Assembly (NCBI GenBank): GCA_038040395.1
Contig: JBBPIJ010000014.1
Coordinates: forward strand, 6,882-70,881
Direction: 5' to 3'
Source of the DNA: VAXT01 sp038040395
Lineage (GTDB): Bacteria > Actinomycetota > Thermoleophilia > Gaiellales > Gaiellaceae
DNA length: 64,000 nucleotides
Shown: one piece after another, positions 1-9,044 of the stretch
Position numbering within the stretch: position 1 is the first letter of the stretch
How the letters are laid out: every line of letters starts with the position of its first letter
Program-made: the position numbers and the translations under genes
Notes under the pieces: model-generated
The model's input: the letters and a program-made list of their open reading frames with translations, nothing else
What the model was told of the DNA's origin: nothing
The model's database searches: none

Positions 1-1147
1 CGATGACGGCCACGTTGTCGGTCGAAGCCGTCCACGCGAGGTTGACGCGGCTCCCTCCGACCGCGGTCGCCGTGAGATTCGTGGGCGCGCTCGGCGGCTC
101 GTTGTCGGGGATCGGCCCGTGACAGGCGCTGGTGCCCGAGTCGGTGAAAGCCGCGCCCGCCTCGGGTTGGAAGACCCAGTCGTAGCTGTTCTCGTGCAGC
201 GTCAGCTTGAGCACTCCGAACGTGCTGTCGTTTCGGACCTCGCTGTTCTGGGCCGTCGTCACGAACGAGGTGTGGTTTGCTCCGCCGCTGCCGACGACGA
301 AGGAGCGGATGCCGCGCGCGTTGTCCAGAGCCCCGGTTGGCGTCTGCGGAGCGAAGCGCTCGTACGTGTGGTCGTGGCCCGCGAGGATGAGATCCGCTTC
401 CTCGGCATAGAGCACGTTCCAGAAGCTCTGCGTGTTCGAGGAGGCTCGCCCGCCCGAGCTGAAGAGCGGGATGTGCCAGAAGGCGAGCGTGCACATGTTC
501 TGGTGCGAGTCGAGATCCGCTTGGAGCCACTGGCCCTGCGGGCTCGAAGGGCTGCAGCCGCCTGCATCGCCGCAGCTGGAGTTGAGGGCAATCAGGTGCC
601 ACGTCCCCACGTCGAAGCTGTAATAACCCTGGCCCGGAGTCCCGGCCGCCGCCCCGTAATAGCGGAAGTGGCCGGCTGCGCCCGCGTTCGCGCTGTTGCA
701 GTCCGTGCCGCCTGAGGTGAGGTACTCGTGGTTTCCGACCGCCGGGTGCGTGATCGACTTCACGCGGCCCCAGCTCAGGTCGTACGACTGGAGGAACGCG
801 TTGTATCCGCCGCAGTAGTACTGGTTGTCGCCGAGCGGGAGCACCGCGGCGAGCCCGGCGTTGAAGACGAGATCCGAGGTGTACCGCTGCCGGCAGTTCT
901 CTGAAGTGCCGTTGCCGGCGTTGAAGTTCGAGTTCGTCGGATCACAGGCGATGTCGCCGACCGCCGCGATCACCGGGTCACCGACGGCGTTCGCCACGTG
1001 AGCGCCGTCCCGGTTGCTGCCCGCGAGGCTCCAGGTGAATGCGGCGATCAGCACAGCGCAGAACACCCACCGGGCCCCCGAGACGGGGCGGGAGCTTCGC
1101 CCGAGTGTCGATTCCCGTGCTTTGAGCGGTCGTGTGGGCGGCATCAT
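1..1147 (-). CDS. Secreted metallophosphoesterase with FnIII domain (3' end outside window)
   Basis: About 382 codons are visible and the frame runs off the left edge. I start it at ATG 1147 because AAGGAG (1154-1159) lies 6 nt upstream; GTG 1150 and ATG 1144 are in the same frame. A basic N-terminus and a hydrophobic stretch (residues 27-42) indicate export. The calcineurin/purple acid phosphatase-type motifs follow in order: GDIAC near residue 64, LGDN, GNHEY, WHIPL and GHDHTYER. A fibronectin type III domain then begins (PPSAPTNLTA) and is cut by the window end. It is probably an extracellular phosphatase or phosphodiesterase; the substrate is unknown. It is the last visible gene of the 14-kb minus-strand operon, and its ribosome-binding site overlaps the stop of the gene before it, so the two may be translationally coupled. 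Confidence 0.88.
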   Translation of the reverse strand, partial: MMPPTRPLKARESTLGRSSRPVSGARWVFCAVLIAAFTWSLAGSNRDGAHVANAVGDPVIAAVGDIACDPTNSNFNAGNGTSENCRQRYTSDLVFNAGLAAVLPLGDNQYYCGGYNAFLQSYDLSWGRVKSITHPAVGNHEYLTSGGTDCNSANAGAAGHFRYYGAAAGTPGQGYYSFDVGTWHLIALNSSCGDAGGCSPSSPQGQWLQADLDSHQNMCTLAFWHIPLFSSGGRASSNTQSFWNVLYAEEADLILAGHDHTYERFAPQTPTGALDNARGIRSFVVGSGGANHTSFVTTAQNSEVRNDSTFGVLKLTLHENSYDWVFQPEAGAAFTDSGTSACHGPIPDNEPPSAPTNLTATAVGGSRVNLAWTASTDNVAVI

Positions 1148-1157
1148 CACGTTCTCC

Positions 1158-4100
1158 TTACTGGGTGTCTACCACGACATCGTCGAAGGCGACGCTGAAC
1201 GTCCGGCCGGATGCGTTGTCTCCGAGGTGGATACGGCCGACGGGCGTCGTTCCCAGCGAATCTGTCTTCGTGAGCGCGCTGATCTGGGTGCCGTCGAGCC
1301 AGACCTCGGTCAGGCTCAGAACACCGGCGACGACGACGTGGATTTGTAGCTGATGCCAGGTCCCCGCGGAGACCACGGTCGAGCTCGTCGTACTGATGCC
1401 CGTGAAGTCATTGCGCTCTCCGAGCTTGCCTGTGCTGCTGACGTAGGCCCCGAGAAGCGAGGAATCGGCGGCTGTCCGGAACTTCAGCAAGTTCATCGTG
1501 TTCGCGCCTTGACTCAAGATCTTGAATCGGAGCCGGTAGTACAGCTCCGACTGGGCCGAGCCAAGTTGCTTCACCGCATACGCCGCGGCACCGCTCGCGT
1601 CTGCGCGCACCGCCCAGAGCCCGCCGAAGACCTCGCTTTGCTGGGCCGTCATGCCCGTCGAGGTCGTCCAGGCAGCGAAGTTGCCGCTCTCGAAGTCGTC
1701 CTGGAAGAGAACGGCGTGCGGGGTCGTCGCCGAGGCTGGGTCGCTCTGGGGCGACTCGTTGTTTGCGGCATCGATCGCGCTCACCGTGTACGTGTAGGTG
1801 GTGGAGTGCGCGACGGTCGTGTCGCTGTAGCTTGTCGGCGTCGGACCGACGGTCGTCAAGAGGCTTCCGTCCCGGTAGATCCGATAGCCCGTGACGCCGA
1901 CGTTGTCCGTCGAGTCCGTCCAGCCGAGGTCGATCTGGGCAGTCGAGACCGCGGTTGCGCCCAGGCTCGTCGGCGTCGTCGGCGGTTCCGTGTCCGGCGT
2001 AGGCGTTGTCGCCGAGGCCGGGTCGCTCTGGAGCGACTCGTTGGTCATCGCATCAATCGCACTCGCCGTGTACGTGTAGGTGGTCGACTGCGTGACGGTC
2101 GTGTCGCTGTAGGTCGTCGGCGACGGGCCGACGGTCGTCAAGAGGCTTCCGTCCCGGTAGATCCGGTAGCCCGTGACGCCGACGTTGTCGGTCGAGGCCG
2201 TCCAGCCGAGGTCGATTCGCGTCGAGGAGACCGCGGTCGCACTTAGCCCCGTCGGCGTGGTCGGCGGTTGCGTGTCCGGCCCAGTCGTCGTCGCCACGGC
2301 GACGTTGCTCGCTGGAGAGCCGTTCTCGGCCGCATCGAACGCTCGCAACTCGTACTCGTACGTCGTTCCCGGCGAGACTGTCGTGTCCGTAAAGCTCGCC
2401 TCCGTCCCGACGGTCGTGAGCAAGGAGCCGTTGCGGTAGATCTCGTAGCCGGTCACGGCGATGTTGTCAGTGGCCGCCGTCCACGCCACGTCAACTTGAT
2501 TCATGCCCGCGGCCGTCGCAGTTACGTCCGTCGGCGCAGTCGGCTGCGTCGTGTCGGGGACGAAGCTCGTGTTCACCAGGATCTCGTCGAACATCGCGTC
2601 GTAGGTTCGCCCGGTCGAGCTGTCGCCCAGCTGGACTCGTCCGATCGGCGTCGAGCCGAGGGCTTCGGCCCTGCTGAGTGCGGCAACGGGCGCCCCGGCC
2701 AGCCAGACCTCCGCCTGCCCGCTGGAGCCGTTGACGACCAGGTGCGCCTGGATCTCGTACCAGACGCCTGTGTTAACGACGACAGTACTCGTGGTGGTCG
2801 TGGCCGTAACGTCGTTCCGTGCAGCGAGCTTGCCGCTCGAGTTCACCATTAGCGACCACAGCGACGAGCCGGTGGGCGTCCGAAAACGCAGGAGGTTGAC
2901 GGAGTTCGCTCCGCGGCTCAGCAGCTTGAACCGGAGCCGGTAATAGAGCTCCGGCTGCGCAACGTCGAGGCTCTCGTACGCGTACGCCGCGGCCCCCGTG
3001 GTCGTCGCCCTCGCGACGTAGGCGCTGCCGCTCCCGGGGGAGAATGCTTCCTGGACGACGAGGCCCGTGGAGAACGTCCATGCGGAAAGGTTTCCGCTCC
3101 CGAACCCGTCCTCGAAGACGAATGGCGTATTCGCCGTGGCCGGGTCGCTCAGATCCGAGATGTTGTCGGCCGTGTCGCGAGCTTGAACCTCGTACACATG
3201 CGAGCTGAGCGGAGAGACCGTCGCGTCACGGTAGCTCGTGACGGTTCCGACGCTGGAAAGAAGCGTGCCGTCGCGGAAGATGTCGTAGCCGGCGACGGCG
3301 GTGTCGTCTGTCGAGGCGGTCCACGAGAGATCGACCGCGAGGCCGGAAGCAGGCGTCGCAACGAGGTCCTCCGGGATGCTCGGAGCGATCGTGTCGCCGA
3401 TGAATGCCGGGTCGACGGCGATCTCGTCGAAGGCGACATCGAAGGTACGGAGCGTCGAGCTTTCGCCCAGCTCGATCCGGCTCATCGGCGTCGTTCCGAG
3501 CGACTCGGTCTTGCTGAGCGCATTGATTCGGATCCCATCGAGCCAGGTTTCGCTCTGCCCCGCGGCGCCGTTGACCAACACCCGGATCTTGAGCGTGTGC
3601 CAGACGCTCCTAGACGCGACGGTCGTGCTCGTCGTGGTCACGCCGGTCACGTCGTTCCGGTAGCCGAGCTTGCCTGTGGAGCTGAGGAAGGCCGAGAGGA
3701 TCTTGCCGTTGGTCGCGGTCTTGAACCGAAGCAGGTTGACGGCGTTCGACCCCTGACTCACGATCTTGAAGCGCAGGCGGTAATACAGCTCGTTGTGGCC
3801 GGCGGTCAGCTGCTTGTACGCATACGCCGCCGCGCCGGTACTCGTCCCGCGCGCCGACCATTGGCCGGAGAAGACCTCGTTCTGCTGGACGACGAGCCCC
3901 GTCGAGTTCGTCCACCGCGACATGTTCCCCGATTCGAACGTGGAGCTGAAGAGCACGACGTCGGCCGGCGTGGTCGCCGTGGCGACGTTGCTCGGCGGGG
4001 AGACGTTCCCCGCGCCGTCTCGTGCACGCACCTCGTACTGGTAGGTTCCTTCGGGCGCGACGGTCGCATCCGAGTAGGTCCTCTGGGGGCCGATCGTCGT

Positions 4101-5561
4101 CAGCAGGGACCCGTTGCGATAGATCTCGTACTCCGTGACGCCGACGTTGTCGGCTGCCACCCTCCAGTTGAGGTCGATCTGCGACCGTGAGATGGCGTTA
4201 GCGTCCAACTCCTGTGGCGCCGTCGGTGGGGTCGTGTCCGCATCCGCCTCGCGGCATGGAATTGACCCGGAGTCGAGTGTGATGCGGTTAGTCGAAACGA
4301 ACTGGTACGCGGCACCCTGCGGGTTGAGCTCCATCCGTAGGGCGCCGAACTGACCGCCGATGGCGTTCGCGACACGGCTGTCCGACCGGACGAACTGCTG
4401 AAGGCTGTGGCCCCCGGTGCCGACGACGAGCTGAGTGACCCCGTTCGGGTCGAGCTCGCCCGCTCCGTTCAGCGCGCTCCAGAGCTGGTAGTCGTGGTCG
4501 TGGCTGGTGAGAACGATGTCGACGCCGTTTTGCGCCATGAGCGCCCAGATCTCGTCCATGCGGGTTGCGCTTCCCTCGGGGCCGATGTTGTAGACGGGGT
4601 GGTGGAAGTACGCGACCGTGCAGGGAGCCGTATTGTCGGCGAGGTCCTCGGCGAGCCACTCGTACTGCGGCGAGCCGGGCGCCGTCTGGCCGAACTGAGC
4701 CGTCGAGTTCAGGCTGATGAAGTGCCAACCGGCCGCGGTGTAGCTGTAGTAGTCGGGAACGTTGTCCCAGTAGTCGTAGTACCCGGGCGCGCCGTCGTTC
4801 TCGTATTCGTGGTTTCCGATCGCCGGATTCGTGATCGACCGGAAGCGTTCGAAGAACGACCCGTCGTGCCCGTACCAGTTGTAGAACTCGGTCGAGGTTC
4901 CGTGCTCGTAGACGTCACCCGTGTAGAGGAAGAGGTTCGGGTTCCATGAGGCCGCGAGGTCGTTGACTGCGTCCGCGCTCGGCTCACCGCCTGCGCCGTC
5001 GCCGGTCGTTGCGAGGACGAAGGGCTCTCCCGGAGACGGCGTCGTCCCAAGACTCGGGGTGAATGTGTTCCCGTTGACCGGCGGCTCGGTAATGCCGTTG
5101 TCGAACGTGACCCCGACCTCTGCGCGCTGCGACACGAAGCCGTCGCGCATCTCGGCCTCGACCTGGATCGTCCTCGCACCGTCGACCCACTTCGTCGTCG
5201 GCAAGGTGAACTCATACGGGGAGGCGAAGTCCACGAGGAGGTCATCCAGCGCCTCGCCCGGTAGATAGAAGGCGAGGCTGCGGATCCCCGGGTTCGTGCC
5301 TGTGACGCTGACCGTGACGGAGACGGGCATCGCCCCCGTGAGCGATGCGCCGTCGGCGGGATTCGTGATACAGACCGTCGCCGCGTACGCTCCGCTTGCC
5401 GGCCCGCTCGTACTGCACACCGACCCGGTAGCCCGTGCCGTGCTGGCGATCGAGACGGCCACCGCCATCGCGAGCACGCCCAGAGCAACGACGAGTGCGA
5501 TCTTGCCGCCCCGGAAGCTGGAAGCGGGCCCTCGACGTGAGTATCGGCTGCTGCTGGGCAT
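1158..5561 (-). CDS. Large secreted metallophosphoesterase with FnIII and LamG-like modules
   Basis: A 1467-residue exported protein. It has an N-terminal signal/anchor (residues 20-45, ending ARATG) and an Ig-like region (60-155). The purple-acid-phosphatase-like catalytic domain (about 180-430) shows TGDGAGG, TGDVYEHG, GNHEYEN, FHHPVY and SHDHDYQ. Next come FnIII (440-535), LamG-like beta-sandwich 1 (535-720), FnIII (720-810), sandwich 2 (810-1000), three FnIII (1000-1280) and sandwich 3 (1280-1467). The sandwiches share an AAYAYKQL...ELYYRLRFK core and resemble concanavalin/polysaccharide-lyase-type binding modules. I infer a surface phosphatase tethered to polysaccharide. It begins 4 nt after the stop of the GH99-like gene, with AAGGGA as ribosome-binding site, and ends in the ribosome-binding site of the next gene. 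The enzyme class is well supported; the substrate is not known. Confidence 0.9.
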   Translation of the reverse strand: MPSSSRYSRRGPASSFRGGKIALVVALGVLAMAVAVSIASTARATGSVCSTSGPASGAYAATVCITNPADGASLTGAMPVSVTVSVTGTNPGIRSLAFYLPGEALDDLLVDFASPYEFTLPTTKWVDGARTIQVEAEMRDGFVSQRAEVGVTFDNGITEPPVNGNTFTPSLGTTPSPGEPFVLATTGDGAGGEPSADAVNDLAASWNPNLFLYTGDVYEHGTSTEFYNWYGHDGSFFERFRSITNPAIGNHEYENDGAPGYYDYWDNVPDYYSYTAAGWHFISLNSTAQFGQTAPGSPQYEWLAEDLADNTAPCTVAYFHHPVYNIGPEGSATRMDEIWALMAQNGVDIVLTSHDHDYQLWSALNGAGELDPNGVTQLVVGTGGHSLQQFVRSDSRVANAIGGQFGALRMELNPQGAAYQFVSTNRITLDSGSIPCREADADTTPPTAPQELDANAISRSQIDLNWRVAADNVGVTEYEIYRNGSLLTTIGPQRTYSDATVAPEGTYQYEVRARDGAGNVSPPSNVATATTPADVVLFSSTFESGNMSRWTNSTGLVVQQNEVFSGQWSARGTSTGAAAYAYKQLTAGHNELYYRLRFKIVSQGSNAVNLLRFKTATNGKILSAFLSSTGKLGYRNDVTGVTTTSTTVASRSVWHTLKIRVLVNGAAGQSETWLDGIRINALSKTESLGTTPMSRIELGESSTLRTFDVAFDEIAVDPAFIGDTIAPSIPEDLVATPASGLAVDLSWTASTDDTAVAGYDIFRDGTLLSSVGTVTSYRDATVSPLSSHVYEVQARDTADNISDLSDPATANTPFVFEDGFGSGNLSAWTFSTGLVVQEAFSPGSGSAYVARATTTGAAAYAYESLDVAQPELYYRLRFKLLSRGANSVNLLRFRTPTGSSLWSLMVNSSGKLAARNDVTATTTTSTVVVNTGVWYEIQAHLVVNGSSGQAEVWLAGAPVAALSRAEALGSTPIGRVQLGDSSTGRTYDAMFDEILVNTSFVPDTTQPTAPTDVTATAAGMNQVDVAWTAATDNIAVTGYEIYRNGSLLTTVGTEASFTDTTVSPGTTYEYELRAFDAAENGSPASNVAVATTTGPDTQPPTTPTGLSATAVSSTRIDLGWTASTDNVGVTGYRIYRDGSLLTTVGPSPTTYSDTTVTQSTTYTYTASAIDAMTNESLQSDPASATTPTPDTEPPTTPTSLGATAVSTAQIDLGWTDSTDNVGVTGYRIYRDGSLLTTVGPTPTSYSDTTVAHSTTYTYTVSAIDAANNESPQSDPASATTPHAVLFQDDFESGNFAAWTTSTGMTAQQSEVFGGLWAVRADASGAAAYAVKQLGSAQSELYYRLRFKILSQGANTMNLLKFRTAADSSLLGAYVSSTGKLGERNDFTGISTTSSTVVSAGTWHQLQIHVVVAGVLSLTEVWLDGTQISALTKTDSLGTTPVGRIHLGDNASGRTFSVAFDDVVVDTQ

Positions 5562-5565
5562 GTCT

Positions 5566-7686
5566 CTACATCCCTTCTGTTGACTCGGTCTGACGGCTAA
5601 CTCGCGATTCGTGAATTTCGTGCGCCGTACGCCCGTCTACGGCCTTCCGTATCTGCCTGCGCCAGAAAGCGGCGCCGACGCCTGCGAGCACTATCGCCGC
5701 GAGCCCGATCAGGAACGGCACGCCGTAGCTCACGTCGTTAGCGGGCGCGTCGCTCGAGTCGAAGTCTCCTCGCGAGACGAATCTCGCGCCGGTGAGATCG
5801 CCGAGGACGCTCAGAGCGCGGTACCCGAGCCTCGAGCTCGGCTCGAGATGGGTGTTCTCACTAAATTCGTTCCAGCTAATCAGGCCGACGGCGTCCGGCG
5901 ACGAGCGCACCGCGCCGTCCATCTCTTCTCGTAGCGTGGCTCCGTCACGGCGGCGGACGACACGCTTTCCGCCGACCAGACGGGCGTCGAATCCCGGAGC
6001 TGCAGGCGCGATCCACAATCCGCCCCGCGCGTGGACGGCCTCCCCCATGTCGATCAGTTTTTGCGGATAGTGCGGGTTGGTCTCGGGGTTGACTGACGAC
6101 CAGTAGTAGAGGTTGCCGTCGACGTACCGGGAAACTCGCAAGTACCCCGCGACGTTCTTCTCGGACGCAAGGATCAGGAGCCGCCCCCGGCCCGCAGCTA
6201 CTACGCGCGCGACGTCCCTCTCCGAGAAGCGCCACGTGCCCGACCAGACGACGAGCGGCTTGTCGAAGAGGTCGAAGGCGCGGTCGTGGCCGAAGTTGCT
6301 GGAGAGGAAGTCGAGGTCACGCGCCACGCGTGCAGCAGGAAGCGGCTCACGCGCAAAGTCGAGCCCCTGATAGACCACGGCGAGCTTGAAATTCTCCGCA
6401 TCCGCGATCTGGATGAGCCGGTCTAGGCGCCGGTTGAGGACCGGCGTCGACTTCCAGCTGACGATGAAGCCGTCGATGCCCGCCTCCTTCGCCCAGCGCA
6501 CGTGCTGCCGCATGACGCGGCGTTCGTCAGTCGAGTAGCGGCCAAGGAGTGGGTAGTCCGTCTTCGCCCGGCGCCACGAGCTGTGGTCGAACCAGATGTA
6601 GTAGTGCGCCAGCAATGGGATTGGACGCCCTGACGGCCGAGCGGCCCTGGCCGAAGACGAGAGAGCCAGGACTGCTATGGCCGCCACGAGAAGGGCCGCC
6701 CACGGTTTTACTGAAGGCACGCGGAGCACGCGCGTGCGGAGGCGTGGCCGCCGCGCGAGCAAGAGGCCTCCGACGAGGAACGCCAACGCGGCGAGACCGA
6801 CCCCGATGTCCAGGTAGCTCACGACTCTGAGCGGAACGTCCTGCCGCCGCGAGAGACTCACCGGGATCAGGAACGAAACCCCGTGCGCCTCGACCTTGAC
6901 GTGGTAGTCCCCTCGCGGCAGCGACGGGAGCACGACCCCCCCGCGGTCGAGCGAGTACTGCTCGACCTGACCGTCGGGATAGGTCAGCTCGATTGCCGAG
7001 CCAGTCGGGAAGCCGAACAAGAGGTCCCGCACGCGGAAGCGGGCGGGATAGAAGAGCAACTGGATCTTGACACGCGGAGTTCGGCTCGGAAAGAAGCGCT
7101 GCTGCGAGATGTTCACGACGTTCGAGCCGTGGACGAGGGCGCGCTCGACCGAGTAATAGATCTCGCGCGTGCGAGGGCCAAGCGGCGTCGAGACAACGCG
7201 GACCCCGTGTAGCCATTGCCGCCTGGCGAGCTTCTGCCCGGAGATAGCCCTCTTCAGCCCGTTGCTCGAGCGGAGCGTCAGCGTCCTCACCACGCCGCCG
7301 CGAATCGGCAACCCCTCGAGGTCAATGAAGCTCGGCCTGAAGGGATAGTCGAGGTCGAAGGCCGCCTTGAGACCCCCGGGGCCCGGCCTCACTACGTTGC
7401 CGTACCAGCGGCTGAACCGCGCCCGAACCCTGCTGCCAGGCGCAGCGAAGACCCGCAGGCGCGGGACGGTCCCGAGCGCAGGCCTCCACGGCATTCGGAC
7501 GATGCCTGCCCGGTCCGAGACTGCGACCACACCGCCGAGCGACAAGCGCACATTCCGAAGAGCGGGCACGGTCTGGATCTCGACGGTCTTTCCCGAGCCC
7601 GTGCTCCGTCCGGGCGGCGCAGCCGTGAGAGCGCAGACAGAGGCGATCGCCAGCGCCAGTAGGACGCGTCCAGGCACGCCGCTCAC
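5566..7686 (-). CDS. GH99-like glycoside hydrolase family protein, membrane-associated
   Basis: 706 residues from GTG 7686, which overlaps the TGA of the preceding gene (GTGA). A longer frame back to 7752 is possible but less likely. A signal peptide (residues 7-28) is followed by a beta-rich N-terminal half with a segment resembling a carboxypeptidase-regulatory fold (LPRGDYHVKV). Transmembrane segments lie near residues 296-315 and 330-350. The GH99/GH71-like barrel starts at HYYIWFDHSSW and contains GIDGFIVSWKS and, near the end, SWNEFSENTHLEP, which keeps the paired Glu of the WNExxE motif used by GH99 endo-mannosidases. A C-terminal transmembrane helix (FLIGLAAIVLAGVG) is followed by a basic tail. 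I infer action on an alpha-linked glycan outside the membrane. A second GH99-like protein lies at 18600-20070. Confidence 0.82.
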   Translation of the reverse strand: MSGVPGRVLLALAIASVCALTAAPPGRSTGSGKTVEIQTVPALRNVRLSLGGVVAVSDRAGIVRMPWRPALGTVPRLRVFAAPGSRVRARFSRWYGNVVRPGPGGLKAAFDLDYPFRPSFIDLEGLPIRGGVVRTLTLRSSNGLKRAISGQKLARRQWLHGVRVVSTPLGPRTREIYYSVERALVHGSNVVNISQQRFFPSRTPRVKIQLLFYPARFRVRDLLFGFPTGSAIELTYPDGQVEQYSLDRGGVVLPSLPRGDYHVKVEAHGVSFLIPVSLSRRQDVPLRVVSYLDIGVGLAALAFLVGGLLLARRPRLRTRVLRVPSVKPWAALLVAAIAVLALSSSARAARPSGRPIPLLAHYYIWFDHSSWRRAKTDYPLLGRYSTDERRVMRQHVRWAKEAGIDGFIVSWKSTPVLNRRLDRLIQIADAENFKLAVVYQGLDFAREPLPAARVARDLDFLSSNFGHDRAFDLFDKPLVVWSGTWRFSERDVARVVAAGRGRLLILASEKNVAGYLRVSRYVDGNLYYWSSVNPETNPHYPQKLIDMGEAVHARGGLWIAPAAPGFDARLVGGKRVVRRRDGATLREEMDGAVRSSPDAVGLISWNEFSENTHLEPSSRLGYRALSVLGDLTGARFVSRGDFDSSDAPANDVSYGVPFLIGLAAIVLAGVGAAFWRRQIRKAVDGRTAHEIHESRVSRQTESTEGM

Positions 7687-9044
7687 GAATCCGACCCCGC
7701 TCGCCGGCGCCGACGCCTTCGACCGACCAGTCCCGCGCCAACCAATGGCCATGCCATGAGAAGCGTTGCCGCGCCGAGTGCCGAGCCGTACCCGACATAG
7801 ATGACGGCGCGGCGGGGCTCGGCGGGCTCGGCGCCTGGCCGCTCCGCCGCGAGGAAGCGCGCCGGACGAGGCCCACGGGTGAAGTCGAAAGCGCCCGCGA
7901 AGCTCTTTGCACTTCGGTCGCGCTCGGCAAGCGGCTCAAGGCGCCAGTTCTCCTCGATGAACTTCAGGATCGAGGTGAAGTCGAGCTGGGTCGAGTCGAT
8001 GTAGCCTCGGCGGGCGAACGCGCTCACGAGCAGCGCCGGCGAACGGAAGCCGTAGCCCAAGCGGTCATCTGACTCTCCCTTGACCGGCGGAGGCTTGACG
8101 TGGTCGTACCAGCCTCCCCAGTCGTCGTAGGCCCAGATGAACGCCGAGCTCGACCAGGAGTCGCTCCGCATCAGGGCATTGATCAACGTCCGGACAAAGC
8201 GCTGTCCCGCCAAGATGCTGCCCGGCGGATGCTCGCTCGCCCCGGAGGGAACCATGTATGAGACCGCCGGCAGCGTCCCCCGAAGAAGATCGTCGAAGAA
8301 CTCGTCGATCGGGACGATGTGGCGGAAGAGATCCGGGTTGTCGAGGTAGCGCGGGTAGGCGAGAAGCGGCGCCCAGACGACCTGCGAGGCGTGGTCTCCC
8401 GACCCGGGCGTCCGAAAGTTGATCTTGGGATCGTAGTTCTGGACGTAGAACTTCCAGGAGATCCCCTGCTCCTCGAGTCGGTCGAAGATCGTCGGCACGT
8501 TGAAGCCGCCAGCCGGGACCTTGTCCTCGGGCGTGCCCGGCGCACCCGCGATCCAGTACATGTGGTTGACAACGCTTCCCGCGGCTGCCGATGTAAAAAA
8601 GCGGTCGAACAGCACGTATTCGTCGGCGACATTCCAGTAGTAGGGAAGGTCGCGGTCGTCGTAGAAACCCATCGCAAGGCTCCCGTCGATCCCCTGTCGG
8701 CGGAAGACGTCGACGAAGCCGTCCATGCGACCTTGCCGAAACTGCTCCTCGTAGACGGTTGCGTTGTGACCGAGGTCGCGCACCGGCCGCCCGCCGACAT
8801 GGAACGGCTTGACGCAGCCGGCCGACCGACGCGCGACGTCACGCGGCATACAGGTGCCGGGCGGTAAGCCGTCGGCGCCGGGGTAGGTGCCGAAGTAGTT
8901 GTCGAAAGTATGGTTCTCCTGCATGAGCGTGATGAGGTGACGGACGGGCGTCGTCGGCTTCCGCTCGCCTCGAGCGGTGCCGGCACAAGCGAGCGCTAGC
9001 GCAATCGCCGCGACGAGACTCACCGGCCCTCGGAGCAGTCTCAC
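7683..9044 (-). CDS. Phospholipase C / acid phosphatase-type phosphoesterase (PF04185-like), secreted
   Basis: 453 residues from GTG 9044, whose GTGA overlaps the stop of the glycosyltransferase; the frame stays open upstream but that part is antisense-like noise. A signal peptide (VAAIALALACAGTARG) precedes the family signature HLITLMQENHTFDNYFGTYPG near residue 35. Further family motifs are NHMYWIAGAPG, MVPSGASEHPPGS, FIWAYDDWGGWYDHV and the ILKFIEENW region. A C-terminal transmembrane helix (GAATLLMAWPLVGAGLV) and an Arg-rich tail suggest it stays attached to the membrane facing outward. Members cleave phospholipids or other phosphate esters; which is the case here cannot be told. Its place between glycosyltransferases and GH99 and phosphatase genes suggests envelope phospho-glycan turnover or phosphate scavenging. 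Confidence 0.9.
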   Translation of the reverse strand: MRLLRGPVSLVAAIALALACAGTARGERKPTTPVRHLITLMQENHTFDNYFGTYPGADGLPPGTCMPRDVARRSAGCVKPFHVGGRPVRDLGHNATVYEEQFRQGRMDGFVDVFRRQGIDGSLAMGFYDDRDLPYYWNVADEYVLFDRFFTSAAAGSVVNHMYWIAGAPGTPEDKVPAGGFNVPTIFDRLEEQGISWKFYVQNYDPKINFRTPGSGDHASQVVWAPLLAYPRYLDNPDLFRHIVPIDEFFDDLLRGTLPAVSYMVPSGASEHPPGSILAGQRFVRTLINALMRSDSWSSSAFIWAYDDWGGWYDHVKPPPVKGESDDRLGYGFRSPALLVSAFARRGYIDSTQLDFTSILKFIEENWRLEPLAERDRSAKSFAGAFDFTRGPRPARFLAAERPGAEPAEPRRAVIYVGYGSALGAATLLMAWPLVGAGLVGRRRRRRRAGSDS